64,000 bases of DNA from Archegozetes longisetosus (GCA_018873245.2 JAEMBT020000004.1:1332573-1396572), one strand, 5' to 3'; counted from the stretch's first letter, positions 13,901 to 29,546 are shown. The notes: generated by a model not told the origin, from the letters alone. Made by a program: numbers and translations.

Positions 13901-16900
13901 TCTTTTATTCCTCTGCTAGAGAATAATAACTACTACACAAAAAAGTTGACCATTCCTTCGAGAGGTCGGCGGCCTTTCGGGTGCAATCTTTCACAATAAA
14001 TACAATAGAGTGGTGAAGAAGTTTCTCAAAAATGGGGGAAAATAGCCGTTGCCTTAAAGTTCATTTTTCCTTATGTTACATAACAAACGTGTTAAGAACT
14101 CTTTTAAAAAATTCAAAACTACAAACTATTTATATTATTGAACGATTTTCTTAAACAGAATGAGTCTCTAGCGTCGAAAAGATGGTAGACATAAATGTGA
14201 GATCCAGTGATCTACTGAAAAATGAGGGACAGCACTAGAGGCTCGACTTAATAATAAATTATATAATAGTTTCGATAGAGATTGAAGTTTTCTAGAAAGA
14301 AAATAAAAATCTCTAACTAAAGCATAGGAGAGAAAAATTTTTGTTTAGATTTATATTATGTTGTAAAGAATTACAACAAATATAAAGAGTGTGGGAAACT
14401 CTCCGCTCGCTCTTCACTTGTTCAGAATAGGGAAACTAACAGCTGCTCTGCACGTAATATTACATAACAGTTGTGTATACATTAGGGGCAGTGAAAAGTT
14501 TTTCGCATTTATTTGTATTTGTCTCTAAAGCCTGTTTAGAAATGGGGGGGACTTTAGATCGTTCTGTAGTTCGTTTCGCTCTTTCTCTTCTCTTTGCTTC
14601 TCTTCCTTCAAAATTTTTAGCCCCGGAATCGCATCCCTTATAAACATTGTTTGCTATTATTTTTGGCCCCCTTTCGAATTCTGCTCCCTTTTTTATTTTT
14701 GTTTAGTCACCGATAAAAAGCCCTCCTTTTTAGGCAAATTTTTTTCGAGTAGGGTTTGAAAATAAAAATTTTGGGAGCACTTTTTCTTTGATATCAAAGT
14801 TAGCTAGAGAAAATTTTAGAAAATAATAGTTTTTGAATAAAGTGTTTTATTTTGAAAACCTTGATCACTTTTCAAATAATCAGATGTTAGATGTAAAAAC
14901 TCTATCAGTACTTTGTTTTCAATCTGATAATTAGCTTAGATTTGACTAAGGTTTTAGTATTCAGTTTCCCTGCTGAATAACATTTGTTGTATTGAATATG
15001 TTTGAAATAACATGTGGCGACTAAAAAATAATTTATATTTTTTTATGTATATTTGTATGCAGTTAATGTCCAGAAAAAAAATGTTGTGCTTTAATCATTT
15101 GTTTTATTTATGCATTTGGGAAGCGAATAATAACTTAATGAGTGAAGTGTTTGATATATAAGCATTTCTCATTCAACATAACTTTTATATTAAACTTTAA
15201 TGACAATTTATTTCATCTGTGAGATTCTCAATTTTGCAAATCATTGAAAAACTGAAGCATTTATTTGCTTCAAAACTAAAGTCCGTATATGGTTCACATT
15301 CATCTTATTGCAAAGTATTTTTAGAAAACTAATTAAAGTTTTAGCTACTCTTCAAGTGAAGAAAATGAAATTGATCTGCAAATCTTGCACAAAATAGATA
15401 GTGACCAATAAAGAAAAATCTACTTAATCGGTTAAGATTATCATCTGAAACCCTAGTCATAAATTTTAATTTGAGCAAAAGGTCCTAAAACTTTTCTATC
15501 AAACTCGTAGCACAATAAAAGGTAAACAATACTAAATTTAGAAGTTTTTCATAGGAAAAAGAGAGAAAAAGTTTTCTCCCTCTAAATAATAACTGTGCCA
15601 AAAGCTGTGCTTAACTTAGAGTGGGTCAAGTGCCAACGCTATCAATGTGGCAGTTAACGCATTCTTCGAAAGTTCTATTTATTATATATTGGGGAGAGCG
15701 AGAGAGAGACAGAGAATACTGGGTTGCATGACATCAACTATTGTGTCATATTATACTCTATTGAATCGTATTTTGTTTAGTCCCACGTCTCGCATCCAAT
15801 GCTTACAGTCCTTACAGTCCTTAAAGTCCCGCAAACTTTTGACTCACATATGCCTTTCGGGTAGTGATTCCTCTCATAGGACTCTAACCTAACCTAAAGA
15901 CCAGATTTGGCTGCAATATAACACTAGAAAATAGTGAATATAAATCTCTCCCACGTTTGTGTTGATTGTATTGTTATATACTTTCTATTTGTAGGTCTTG
16001 TTTAGAAAGTCCGATATAATGCATGTGTTATATAAGGCTTTCTTTCCTTCTCTTTTCTCGTTAACTATCTTTTCCTTCTCTTCCTCTTCAGTCGTAAACT
16101 CTATTCACCATTACTTTAGATTCACTACTTTTTCGGGCTTTAATTTTCTGTCGCTTTTCTGTTCCGGTGGCGTAGCCGGGAGTTTATTTTTCTGGACAAA
16201 TAGGAAGCGGAACCTGTTATATAAGTGCATGATTTCCATGTTTTGTCCACTTTTCGTGGTCTGTTTACAGTTTTTTCATTTTACTTCCTAAATATTATGC
16301 AATAAATCATATCACAAGTAAATCGAAGATATCGTTTAAATTTTGTCCTGATTTTATGGAAATTTCCGATTCTTAGTCGAAAGATTTAAGATAAAAAATT
16401 CTGATTTTCATATAAATAGGTATCTATTTCGAAAAATATCTCTATTTTTCAAGAAAGAAGTTCAAAACTAATTTCTTAATTAACATGCATTTCAAAAATA
16501 TTTTCTCCGAAAGAAATGCATAAAATTTTAGTCAATTTGAAATTTTAATCAATGATCTCGGAATAAAAATTTATCGTTTATTTACATTTTGCCCTCAAAA
16601 TGGAAAAACGAAATATTAATTTCTGTGCAGAACACAACTGCCGAAAAAGACTCCATAAATCAATTTTTGCTCGTATAATATATTTCATTACTCTCTAAAT
16701 AAAAAACTTTTTTCTCTGCACTCTATTCTCTCAATACTTCTGACGCTTTATCGCATTTAAAACCCAATGTTTGTCGAAAAATATGAGTCACGTATTGTTG
16801 TAATTCTCATCGCAAACAACAATAGCCACCAAAATATATATTTATAATAATAATCGCAAGCTCGCATCTCATCTCATCAGAAAACTCGCCCCTTTTTATT

Positions 16901-18114
16901 ATTTTAATCCCTCTCTGCAGAAAAAGTGCCCCAATTTTTACAGTATACTAAAGAATATTCCCCTTCAGATTCATTTGTTCCTCTATTGAATGCGTTCGAT
17001 ATCATCTAAATATTTTGTCCCTATTTAGACCCCCTCTTGAGATGAAAGTATAGCATTTCAAATGCTTTTTAAATACCCGTTTCGCCTAATGAGCTACAGT
17101 TGTATCAATTAGGTTTTATGCATTCGTTAAAGAATAAGATATTCTTAAGAAATTTATGGATTTTTAAGAATATATCTTTAAAAATTATTTTACAAACGAT
17201 TTTCTCTTAATTATCAGTAGTTCTATTATCGATTTCAAACAATTGAAAATGATTTTCTAAATGATAGAAGGCTTTACTTGAAAAATTTTTAGATTTTTCA
17301 AATAAAAGTTTGCAAAGTTTTAAATAATTTTTTTGTTGAATTTATTGACGGTGTTTAATTTGAACATTTTTGAGGGCATTAATTGAAAAAGTATGAAATT
17401 TAACAAGCTTTATACTTCAAAAGTTGATTAATTTTGAAGTGATCTTTTGATTGGCGAACAATAATTTGAGGCGAAATGAGTTCAAACAAGAATAAAAATC
17501 TTCCTCCACTTTATAGTTTTTTATTTGTGCGCCCAAACCAAATGTCGTCATCCCTGGACTTCAATTATACAGATTTTCAATGTATAAACTTATTTACAAT
17601 TGTAGGGAAAACTTCTAAATCGGGTGAAAAGGGGGACTGCAACAGTGAGAGAAAAAGAGGGACAGAAATTTTTGAGCCCCTGTTTAGTAAACACTTGTGT
17701 GTTGTGTTATGTGTGTGTCAGTGACGCAATTGGTCTCTAGTCCTGTCTTTCTCTTTGATCAGTACTACTCATGTGTGTGTTCGGTGTCTCTCTCGCCCGA
17801 CCAGAAAACTCTCTGACACTTGATCTCGGAGTAGAAAACTATAGTTAGCATTGAATTGAGTACCCATTCTATGGATAGATTGGCAAATGTGTAGAAGAAA
17901 AGTTGAAAAAGTTTCCTATTCTCTTAGTTTATTTTTCGTACTTTATATAAAAAATACTAATAAATAAAAATAGTATTATTTTTCATCGGTTTTTCAATAG
18001 AAAAGTAAACTTATTTTCTTCTCTAGTCTGAACTTTAATCTGAGAAAAACAAACATAAGAAAGAATTTTCTGTAGAATAAACGATAAAATCTTTTTTCTC
18101 CACTTTTGTTACAG
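13901..18114. other. non-coding stretch with less AT-rich patches
   Basis: Patches near 13960-14000, 14400-14720, 16120-16220 and 17600-17830 are less AT-rich than the surroundings. Frames of 81-97 codons here (for example 15647-15892 and 15998-16291, plus) show no domain, no splice-bounded structure and low-complexity composition. Promoter or first-exon DNA for FoxP is possible but unproven. Confidence 0.5.
15619..15672. repeat. hairpin repeat, copy 1 (degenerate stem)
   Basis: GGGTCAAGTGCCA and TGGCAGTTAACGC form an imperfect stem. CAGTTAACGCATTCTTCGAA matches the copy at 41639 closely, so the two are related. Confidence 0.45.
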
Positions 18115-18538
18115 TTTGGACGACTGACTAGAAGTTCAGATCTCTCTCAGCATTAATTATCAATAATTCAGTTGTTTTTTGGCTTCTATCGTGTGTCAAA
18201 ATTTTGATTTCATTATCATTTCCTCAAAGTTTTGTCAATTGACTTCTGGTTGACTGAATTTTTTACACGAAGAATAATCTGGTGTTTAGTCTCTCAACAG
18301 ATATATGAGAAAAACTTGAAGATTAAGAAAGACTTGTGACTAAAAAGATTTTTTGTTCGTATCTTCGAGAGATCTGAGGAATAAGATGAAAAGATTCTAG
18401 TAATAAATAGTGAATAAAGACTAAAATAAAGAGAAGAAACTTTATTATCTAATAATTGTCAACTTTTTTGTTACTATTCCACAATTTTCAATTTGAAAAT
18501 TTGAAACATTTCAGAGGAAAATATTAACTAAACTATAG
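18115..18538 (+). other. candidate 5' untranslated exon
   Basis: Bounded by a strong acceptor (TTTTTTCTCCACTTTTGTTACAG region ending 18114) and a consensus donor TATAG|GTAAGT at 18539. A second acceptor inside (ACATTTCAG, ending 18514) could make a 24-nt version. It has no open frame. It lies just downstream of a less AT-rich stretch (about 17740-17830) that could be a promoter. Inferred from signals alone. Confidence 0.2.
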
Positions 18539-21500
18539 GTAAGTCAAAATTTTTTATGAGTGAATTTAGCTTCTATTTTAGGATCAATTTTTTTATTATT
18601 TTTGAAAATGGTTATTTAGGTTAATATTATTTTTATCCTATCATAAAATTTTATTATCAATGAATAACTATTAGTTATGTATACAAAAAGTCATTGTTTT
18701 TAAGCTCATTATTGAAGCTTATAATAAATACAGAGCTTGTAAAACTTTTTCTTTATCTATGATTCGAAAAAAATCAAAACAAAATCATAGTCCAAATGCC
18801 TCAATTAGAGCGAAATTGTTTATAGTTTTGTTCAAAAAAGTACCTAAATCTGAAGCATAAATAAGTATATTTCTAGACAATTAATCGACAAATGATTTAT
18901 GAGATCAATTTTTCTTGCAATCATAACGACTACTGATAAAATGATATTTTTTATGCATTGTTAAAGGTTGCAATGAGCTCAATGCATATTCAAAAGTGAA
19001 TAAGGTTTTCAAAAATAACTATCAGATAAGAGTTTTGAAAGAATCCTATTCTTAGTCAATAAACTTATAAAAAGTATTGAAAAAATTGAGAAAACAGACA
19101 AATAATTTTTTATTTACAGCTATAAAAAGCAGTAGGAATCTCATTGTGTAATAACTTACTTTCGTCTTTAAGGGGCAAAAAATATAAGACAGATGTTTGC
19201 GCAATAAAAAAACAGTTTTGCAAATTATAAAAAATAAGTTTTTATGTATAGTGTTACATAATTTTTCTTCTGAGGGGATGTTTTTTCTACGCATCATATT
19301 TTTTAGGGTGCATTTAATATATTCTATGCATAATATTTAGCAAACTAGACATCCATAAAATCCTAAAATCTAAACGGTTTGCAAGAAGGGAGTAAGCGAG
19401 CGCTAAAAACGTTAACTTTAGGCTCTTTGCCTCAGACCATTCAATTTGATAGACCGTAATATTCTACTAGTTATCGCTGATCGAGACGAAGATAAAAAAT
19501 ACTGTACTAGAGATGACACTCAATTGTAACGAAAAAATTCACTGACTATCAACTAGTGGTAGTTTTATTTTTCTTTTATATAGGAAAAAGAGTAATAAAA
19601 GTGTAAATAAATTTTTTTGGTCTGCTTTCGTGGAAAAGGGTATATCCTATCGGCCTCATAGACGACGTACTTTTTTATTTTTATATTATTTTATTATTGT
19701 ATTTAACTTATATTTTGGGAATAAATTTTTGGCGTACTATCGAAGAGTGAGTCCTTGTTTATGCTTTTTATAGGTTTTTCAACTTAAAACTCTTTATTTA
19801 GGGCTTAGCCTTCAAATTACGCTTCAACTTTTTCAAATGTTTTTTCTACGAGAGTCAAATAATAAATAATTGCTTTTATTTCGAAAGAAAACATTTTTAC
19901 TTCCCTAATGTTTCAAATTCAAAGTTTAAGATTAATAACTTTGAGAACAAGTTTATATCAATTCTCGATTAGATCTCAATTGAAGTTAAATAAAAATGCA
20001 TCTGAAAAGTACTGTCGATCTGAACCTAATCTAATTTTGATATAATTTTTAAGAAAACAATGAAACTTCTCAGATTGTGAACAAAAATAAGATTCGAATT
20101 AAGCGCAAGTTTGGATATAAGTCAGAATTGTCGACCCAACACTCAAAATGCTTTCTAAAAAACTTTATTTATGTGGCACATTATATGCAAAATCAGTTTT
20201 GATTCTCATGCAAAATAAGTCGATTTCCAGTCCTGTATTATATAACATATAAAACTGTTTTAGAGCAAAAAGTTCTTGCTATGAGTTTATTCTGCCGTGA
20301 AATTAGTTGTGACTGAAGAGAATTCGGTGAATAATTTGCTCATATTATCCATTTATATATGTGTTTATACTGTTTTTCGGAGGGAATCTTAAAAATTATA
20401 CAACAATACAGAAATCGAATATAATTTAAGGCTAGAGACAAATAAATTTGCTCTCATTTCGAGTTATCCAGAGTTTAAGCACAAAAGATGATTGCTTTTG
20501 TGATTTGCTTTCCCCCTTATTTTACTTATTTATATATGAACATTTTTCTATGTTTTGGTCACAAATGACTGCATTTTTTTGTTAAAGTCCTCCCTTGTTA
20601 TCGTTAGAGAAATTTTTCTTGCGTTTATTTACTTCTAATTTGCTTTACTAATTTTCTGAATATTAATTGGCATTAATCTAGAGCTCAAAAGGTTGTGATA
20701 ATCTCAATGAAAACCACAAGTAAAACAACATTTTTGCATTTATCATCATATAAATTAGAGTGTGCTCGATTCAAAAATTTAATTACTGTCAATAATAAAC
20801 TTGTTTTATATTATAAAAATTTCAAATATTTATAATTGTTTTCAATAACTTTTTAACTATAAATAACTCTCACTCTAATTAAACCCATAAAAAGTGATTT
20901 GTATTTGAGAGAATATTCTTGTCTTACTTTTTCAATGAAATGACTAATTAAAAAATGCTTTGAAAATTTGTTAGCTTCAAACACTAATGAATAAGTTTAG
21001 ATTAGTAGAGACTCACACGCAGAGTATTGTGTTATATATCATAGATTAAATTATTAGAAATTATATGCGACATTTCTTTGTTCTTAATATTCAGATTAAA
21101 ACTAATGCTTTAGCTACTATTTCTGCTTAACTTTTTCTGCCTAACCTGCTTTAGATTTGATTTTATAATACAATTTTGAAATTTTCACTTCTCATGAAAT
21201 GTAAAATTTTTTGTGTAAATTAATTTTTTTTATCATTTATGGAGATTTCATAGCAAAATCTTTATTCATATACGAAATTATGTATAAAAAGTTTTTTAGC
21301 CTTTAAAATGAATTTTTTATAATCATTTTAAGCATAAGAAAACTTAGAAAATTGAAATTGATGTCACTTAATTTTGTTTCGAATGTTTTCATTAATCTTA
21401 AGGCATTAAAGTGAGTAAATGTTTATTAATAAATGTTCTTCTCATTCAAGACTGTAACCTTCAAAAAATAAACGATACTTTAGATAAAAGATTAGTTCAT

Positions 21501-22082
21501 TTTTCAGAAAAATGATGTAAATGTCGCAAATTGGTGTTTGCGAGTAACCCAAAACTTTCAGCTTTTAGCTAACTCTAAAAATGAATTAAAATTAACATGT
21601 TTTTAAAGTAGAAACTCCGCAGCCAATTTTATACTCCGAAAGCATTCAGTTATCTAGTGATCAATTAGAAAATGCTCTGAACACCATCCTCTGATAGAAT
21701 TATGATTGCAACAAAAATTATTTGCTTTCAAAACGAGATAAGTCAATACTATATGAGCTGTCACTTATTCTGTTTTTTGTGGTAAAGTATTTAAACTCAA
21801 TTTTGTTTTTTGAATGAGTGGAAAAAGAGATGAGAAGTTGCATAGAATGAGAAAATAGTAGAGAAACACTTGAATAGCGCCAAAGGGAATCCACTCGAAA
21901 TAGCGCGTCTCCACTGAACAGCACAGAACACGCGAACTGCAGCAAAGTTTTTCTATCGTATAGGATGCTGTTTCCATAGAAACATATTGAGTAATCCAAC
22001 ATCGCTTAAGTCATCACGTCTTCGCTCTCTGCTAACGAGTAAACAAAATGCATAAATGAAATAATGAAAAGAAGCCAAAGTT

Positions 22083-22083
<1 letters not shown>

Positions 22084-22143
<60 letters not shown>
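22084..22143. repeat. (GA)n microsatellite, longest in window
   Basis: About thirty uninterrupted GA units (60 nt). Confidence 0.98.
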
Positions 22144-22146
<3 letters not shown>

Positions 22147-23737
22147 ATAGATTTGATATTCATATAGTTTTTTGCATAAGAGTCAGAATCTGTGTATTTA
22201 TTGAAAAGAGTGCTAAAAATGGTGACACATTTTTCCATATAAGCTTTATACCCATTCAATAGTTAACACTCTTATTATAATAATTGTTATGGACTCTAAA
22301 TATAAAGGATTAACTAACGAGAAATTTTCAAGAGTGTTGACTAGGCTTCTGTTTTAAATACTTGTTCATAATTAATAACTTAATTTTTGTGATCTAGCGT
22401 TCGGGGGATTTACTAAAATTGAGTTCAAACTTTTATTTTCCTCCATGGAAATCACTCTTAAATTTCATTTGAGTCACGCGCTTATAACAAAGCCTTTATA
22501 AACACTTGAATTTTATTGTTTGACAGATTACTCCAAATTTTCTCCTCATCTTATTTTGAAATTTTAGTCAAAAAAGTATTTATCACTTGTTAAGCAATTA
22601 ATAAATTTTGAATAGATTTTGAATTTCACTCATTTCTAGATATTTTGCACATAAGCAATTAGTTTAATGAATAGCTTATTAAAAAAATTGGAATCTTTTT
22701 TATATTGATATCAAAATCAGAGAAATATCGTCAAATTAGACTTGAATTGATCTATAGCTCTAAGAATAGACCTTTAGCTAATTTTCCAAACGAGAAAATA
22801 TTTTTATTTATTTTCATTCTTATATTGAATTCTACTTGAATGCAAAGCATGAGATCATTATTAATTCATGGAAACTTATTTTCAATAATTCATTGCATTT
22901 ATCAAAGTTTTATATGAATATCATTGGAAGAAAATTCTTTTAGCTCTTTCTCTGTTATGCATAGCATTCAATATGAAAATTATGATTAAAAATATAGTTT
23001 TCATTCGTGTTATACTTATTGGAAATTATTTTTATGAAACTCATAATTATAACTAACTTATGGATTATTAGATATTCAGTGGATATTCCCTTTGAATAGC
23101 AGTAAAACGAATAGTATATTAAAAACAAACATTTTTTCTATACAGTCTACACCCTATATTGGAGCTACGGAAAACTCGAAAGATAGTTTCCGAAAAAGTT
23201 TTCGACAATTTTTGACTGATTCTTGACTATTATACAATCTTGTCCGAAATTCTGGCTCTCAATCTGTAAAAGAATCCCTGGTTTCTAATGAATTCTGAAT
23301 ATCATTAACACAAATGAGAGATATTTCGGATTCAAATAACTATTAAAATGTGAAGTTTTCATATAACAATAAACTTAAGCTTGTGATCAAAACTATAGAT
23401 TAATTATGATTAAAAAAACTTCTGCATAGACTGTATTATTACTATTTGACAAAAAGTAATAATAACATGACTAATATATTTATACACATCTCGTATATAT
23501 CTAGTCATATATATAGTAATTATAATCAAATTATCATTTTTTCATTTGTTTCATTACGTATTCGTGAGTTTCAATTGATATGCGATACAATGCATGCATA
23601 CGTAAACTTATTAGTAAGTAAGGGGAGGTCGAAGGGGGTAGAGAAGGGAAGGGTATTAGAGATATATATAAAAATAGTGTAACAATGCATACACATAGTT
23701 ATTAAACCTTTTTTACCCCTCACCATATATATAATAT

Positions 23738-23795
23738 TAGATCAAAATAATAATAATAATAAGAATATTGTAATAATAATAAAAAATAATAATTC
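23738..23795. repeat. AAT-rich repeat
   Basis: Interrupted AAT/AATA units in an AT-rich stretch. Confidence 0.7.
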
Positions 23796-26700
23796 GTCAA
23801 TGAACACAAACACGAAATCCCTCCACACCCAAATTGGTTGTTGGGTGTGTCGCTATGTGTGTACTGGATATATACCTTTCGTATAAAAAGTTTTTTTCTC
23901 TAGTTATAGTTTGGGACACATATTGATATAACTCTAGCTATACTTTTTCCTATTTATATCATATATAAAAACTATATCTCTCTATACAGTGAGCAAGAAA
24001 AAATATTAGATAATAATAATATCGCACACAATATATATTGAGATCTAGTATAATAAATGTGATCTTACAGTAGAGATTAGTTATAAATAACGAGTTTATG
24101 GCTTTCAGATCTTCATTAATACTAATCAGAAAACTTTTAATAACTATAAATAAAACTTTTTATAAACTTCTACTGATAATGTGATAGATTTTGATTCTGT
24201 ATTTATTTTGTCCAGTTCACTATTGAAGAAGCACTTTTATTTAACCAAACATTTCTATTATCTCATGTCGATATGACTTCAATTCTGTTTCATTTTTTCC
24301 GTTATTCTCTTCTTGTTATTTGTTTTCTGTTTTTCGTGTTTTCTAATGTTTCCTCTGTTTTATAGCGTGTTGTTTCGCTCGCCTCTACTTTTTCTATGAG
24401 TTTTGTTTATTAGGATTACTAAATACGGAAATGCGCAAAACTTTCATAGAGTTATATAAATTATATTAATATTTATTTACATAGAATCTCGTATATCATA
24501 GTCTCCAAAGTGTGAACTAATAAACAGATGAAAATTTGTTCATTTCCATAAACACCAAAAAATGTTCAACGTATTTAACTACAAAAGCTAATTAAAGCAT
24601 CAAATTTTAGAGGAGTTAAGTTTAGGGACAATTTGCAAAAAGTATTAAGTCAAAAACTGTTTCATAATTAAGATTCAAATCTAGAGAAAAAAGTTTTGTT
24701 TCAAATGAAAAAATAACTGAAAACTAAAAGAATTTTCTAATTGTAAGAAAACTTCAAAACAACTTGACATAAATTAACGAAAACCTAAATTCTCTAATCG
24801 ATTGAATTTATAGAAAAAACTTGGTAAATAGTATTTAAACAAAAACTATTGATTGCAAAACACAAAACTTGGAGTGAAAAAGTTTTTGAAAGATCAAAAC
24901 TAATCATAAAATAAAAAATGTTAGCCTAGATATCGAAAAACTGAAACTCCATATTAATAGTATTTGATTGGTTGTTGTCGCGTACAATCTGCTAATAACT
25001 ACTATTGTAGTAATGATTGAAAAGCATCTGAAGCCTTATTCTAGACTAAAACCTAACTAAAAACCAAAGCCATCGCAACCCCATATCGACTAATATTTGT
25101 TACTATATTTATAATACATAATAATAATACACATAATTCTTGTGTATGTGTTTCACGATTAATGCTAGGCTGAAGAGTGTGTGTACTCTATATGTTCGCT
25201 AACTTTATTAGTCACCACACCCTTCACTGGTCACGCAATTATGCATACATTAGAAACACTTTTTTTACTAATTTTTATTTATAACTAGTTTTTCATATTA
25301 TATATAATCATATTTTTAATGCAAAGTTATTTAGTATTGAATAGGTTTTTACTTTTTTTGTCATTCAACGGAATCACAATTGCATTGATTTTTGAGATTT
25401 TTGTTATGCTTTTGAAACGATAAAAACTTTTCTCTTATTAGAAACATTTAAATATCAGATTATTGATAACTTTCGCTTCTATTCCGGAACAAAAATAAGA
25501 GTTGTTCTCTTTTTCTAATAAACAAACTCTAAGCAAAATTAGTTTGAAAAATATAGAAAATACTTTCAAACCTCGTATGCTAACAAACATTTAAAACTAA
25601 AACTAATTCATAAAATATGAGCAGAAAAACAAACAAATTTTTAGCTCAAAATGAAAATAAATAAGACTTTAATAAACTTTTTACTCATACCCAACAATCG
25701 AGTTGATAGTTAACTCATAGGAACCTCTCTTTAATTATTCCTAAATTGAAAGAAAAAATGTTTTTGGCGTTTAAACGTCTCAACTTTTTCGAATGATTGA
25801 AGAAAAGATGAACTGATTTGGTTTCCTTGTTTTTGAACCTAATCTATGATTTTGTAAAATAAAAAAATGATTCAGTTCAATTAAATCGCTTCAAACATGA
25901 AGGATTTTAATGCATGCTTTTTAATCATACAAAAGGATTTTTTCTTCTACTAAAGTTTGAAACTATTTTCAACTAATCTTTTGATGTGATTTTCAAAATA
26001 AGGGATTTTATATACTATTAAAATTTGTTCACTTCAAATCTTGTTCACTATAGCTATTAATGTACAGGCATTTTGTTTCAATAGAAAACCCTTTTATACG
26101 TTACAAAATAATTGACACGTTTCTAATCCAGCAATTATTGCAACTCGTTTTTTGAGAATCGATCTGAGATCAATTTTTGTCTTACAAATTTTAACAATTA
26201 GCTTATTATTCAATTCAAATTTTAATAATTACATAGGTATATTTTAAGAATAAACCCATATCATTATGGGAAAAAATTTTAATTTTCAATTCCATCAAAA
26301 TGAAAATTTCCGATTTTATCGCTCAATATCTAGAGCCATAATAGAAACATTCATTAAATTTGAAAATAAAAGTTAAGATAAAAACTTCCTGAAAATGTTT
26401 TCAATTAATTCTCTCTGATAAGTCTTAAGACCGTTTTAGTGACTGTTATGTTTTATTCGGAAAAAAAATCACATATAAGTATAAAAATCAAGTATTATTT
26501 AATTGATGGCCAAACGCCACTATAAGCGATGTTTCCAACCAATTGTTTCCCATCCGTAAAATTGACTTTTAATGTTAGGAATCAGACAATAATTTAGTGG
26601 TGCGGGACTTACTAAAGCATAGGGTAGGCGGAAGTTCGGGATTCTTGAAACTGATGGATAACATTCAAACTTAATATAAAAATAATTCAATCAGTATTCG

Positions 26701-29501
26701 GTAAATGAAAAACAATGTCCCAAATTCTAGATATAAAATTCTGTGATATGTAAAAAGGATTTAGTGCAAGTTGAATATCCGATAAGATCGGTATTTGGAA
26801 ATCTGAATACAAAAAGTATTCGAAAAATTTGCATCAAATGCTTATCAAATGTGAATTGTTTCTCAAAACGTTCATCTCTAAAGCGTACAGCTATTCGAAA
26901 ATCACAGGACTCATAGGGCTTTTTATCAGGAAATTTTGAAAATTATATTTTGAAAATAAAAAATTCTTAAAATTATTCTTTTCTAAACCGAATACTCAGT
27001 ATTTAATCCAACACTAGAGCGAAAGCCTAAAAATGTTTATGAGCCTAGAATTTTATATATATTAAACGCTAGATTTTTTCATGTGTCAAGTTTGCGACTC
27101 TTAGCTATAATTCATAGGGTTTAGCGTTTGAGACGAGGATTTGCCCAATTTTGATACCAATTTGTTTTATATTGTATTGTGAGGGAAATGAGAGGCAGAG
27201 GGAAGTCATGCCCAAAATGCTATCGAAAAGGTCTCGAACCCTCTAAATAATATCGCGCGTGAATTATTGGCCGATTCCTAGTCATTATTTATGATTTGCT
27301 TTTTTTGCTCGCTCTTTAAGTCTTTTTATACACTTTAGTGACTGATATTAAGAATAGGAGAAAATTACTCTTTTCCTTATCTATTTTGCATTGGATTTTA
27401 AATTCTCTTCTTTTTCTCAAGTCTTCTTTTTGGTAAATAAATAAAAGGATATTTAGTTTCGTGAAAATTCAGTTTCTTCTCATTTATCTCTTTAGGAAAG
27501 AACTTTATTTTTTACTTGTTCGGGAACAATTTTCAGACATATTTTATTTACTTGGATATTTATTCAATTTGAATCAATCGAAATGGTAGCTTGACTAAAA
27601 TGTTTGGTAATCAAAGTAATTGAGAAAAGTAGTTGAAAGTAATGGGATTTGCATAAAATATAAGCTGAGAAATATTTGTTAATAAATTTGATTTGAGCCA
27701 ATAAACTGAAGAATCGCTTTTCTCCATCAAAATCAAGTGTTTATCGGAAGTTATGGTCAAAGTTTAGAACAAGTTGTGATTTTTATACAGAGAATACTTG
27801 AGAGTAAAAAATTTTCTCAATGCTGTTAATCATGATTTAGTGTAAATGTCATGTGTTTCGCTAATGTAAGGATCAGTATTTTTGACTAATAGTTTTGCTG
27901 TGAAATGAGATAAATGGCATTTTGTTGAGAACAGGGTAGAAAATAGTTGAGAGAATCGATGAGAGAGAGAGTCGGAGATTTAGCTGTATTAAAATTTTTT
28001 CCATGCTGCTATTGAACTTTGATTTCTTTCATTCTTCTATAACTCTGACAATAAGCGACTAGAACTAGATCTAAAATAAACTATAAGAACACCTTAAATA
28101 CTGGGCAATCTTTAAACTTTTTTGTTCATTTTCAGGATTAATAAAGCTTTTGTTTCTTATCCGCAAACTTGTCGCTCAATTGATTGATATACAGTTTATA
28201 ATTATAAAGAAATTAATTTTTAGCTCTGATTACAAGAAAGAATCAGATTTCCAACTCTTGATTACTACTTTGGGAATAAGCGTAAAGAATATTCTGTTTC
28301 TTTGGCTGAAATTCACCAACGATTGCACTTTTGAGAATTGGGGTGTCATTTAGATTGAAAAGTGTTTTCATTGAATTTGCGCGCTATTTCAATTAATTAT
28401 AAAAAAAAAAGTTGACAACAAATTAAATACAAAGTTGCATTCATTACTGATTTTCCAATATTACATATCGAAAGAAAAATGAAAATCAGTTTACTGATCG
28501 ATAAATGCTTAAAGTAAGGTGTTTTATGAGAATTTTTCTCGTACTTTTATTACTCAATCAGTTATTCTGCTATTTACTATTACTAAGGCTGAAAAAATAT
28601 TTATTCTTCAAATATCTATTCTATCGCTTTAATATTTGTACACATCGGGGAAAATGGTTATATTTCTCGATAGATATAAATTGTGTGCGAGTGGTGTAAC
28701 AGATATTTTGACAAATGATGGCATCCGTTCGTTAGAAAAAAGTGATAGAAATATATGAACAATGAGAGAAAGAGAGCAATAGACAGATAGAAAATGATCT
28801 GAAGCTCGAATTACTAAGAATTAAGTGGTAGAAATGTTAGAAAATAGAGAATAATAATCAAGAATACAATCGGGATAATACTTATTGGGGGAACAAATTT
28901 TGAGTTGAAACTTTTCTGTATTCAAATTAACAAGAATTGAAATTTTTCAGTACTAGTAGTGCTGCAAATCTAAATGTCATGAGTCGAAATGGATGGATAT
29001 TTATTACAAGGGATGAGACTAAAGATTTTCTTCTATATATCCAATACTTTCTAAACTTTTCTATCTTTAACTTTACTTAACATACAATTGACTAATACTT
29101 ACGCATAAAATACTGTGTTTTCATTATTGTCTTGGATTTCACTCTTCATTAAGTGAGAGAAAAAGATTTGTGCGAATAGAGAGTGAAAGTGAAAAAATAG
29201 ATTTGAGAGAAAAAATGTTTTATTGTTTGAGTTAAACTTGTCGTCACTTTATTTCGCTCTCTATTTAGCGTTCAATTCATTTAATTTGCATTTCTTGTGC
29301 ACAACTTCTCAGTTAATGAATATAACAGTTAAGAGTCTTTCGTCTATTCTAGTTTTTCATCAGTACATATCATTATTAGTTAACAGGAAGATATTTAAAC
29401 AATTTTTTTTCATTCTGTCGTCTTTTATCTTCTCATGAGTTATAGTCTCTATTATTGTTCATATAAATGAATGACTATTTCTTTTTAATCATCACTTTCT
29501 A

Positions 29502-29546
29502 TTTATTTGTTTTATTTGTTTTATTTGTTTTATTTGTTTTATTTGT
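29502..29546. repeat. TATTTGTTT tandem repeat
   Basis: Five near-perfect copies of the 9-nt unit TATTTGTTT. Confidence 0.9.

Noticed and set aside
15884-15897. CTAACCTAACCTAA and the similar run at 56364, resembling the arthropod telomere unit TTAGG.
   Set aside because: Only two to three units; chance occurrence, and in the second case a branch-site role is more likely.
15998-16291. 97-codon plus-strand frame.
   Set aside because: Mostly Ser/Phe/Leu low-complexity sequence with no domain, no splice signals and no homology I recognise.
28139-28353. Frame after a good acceptor, product containing FLWLKFTNDCTFENW.
   Set aside because: No family recognised and no partner exons or poly(A) context; kept only as a remark in the non-coding entry.
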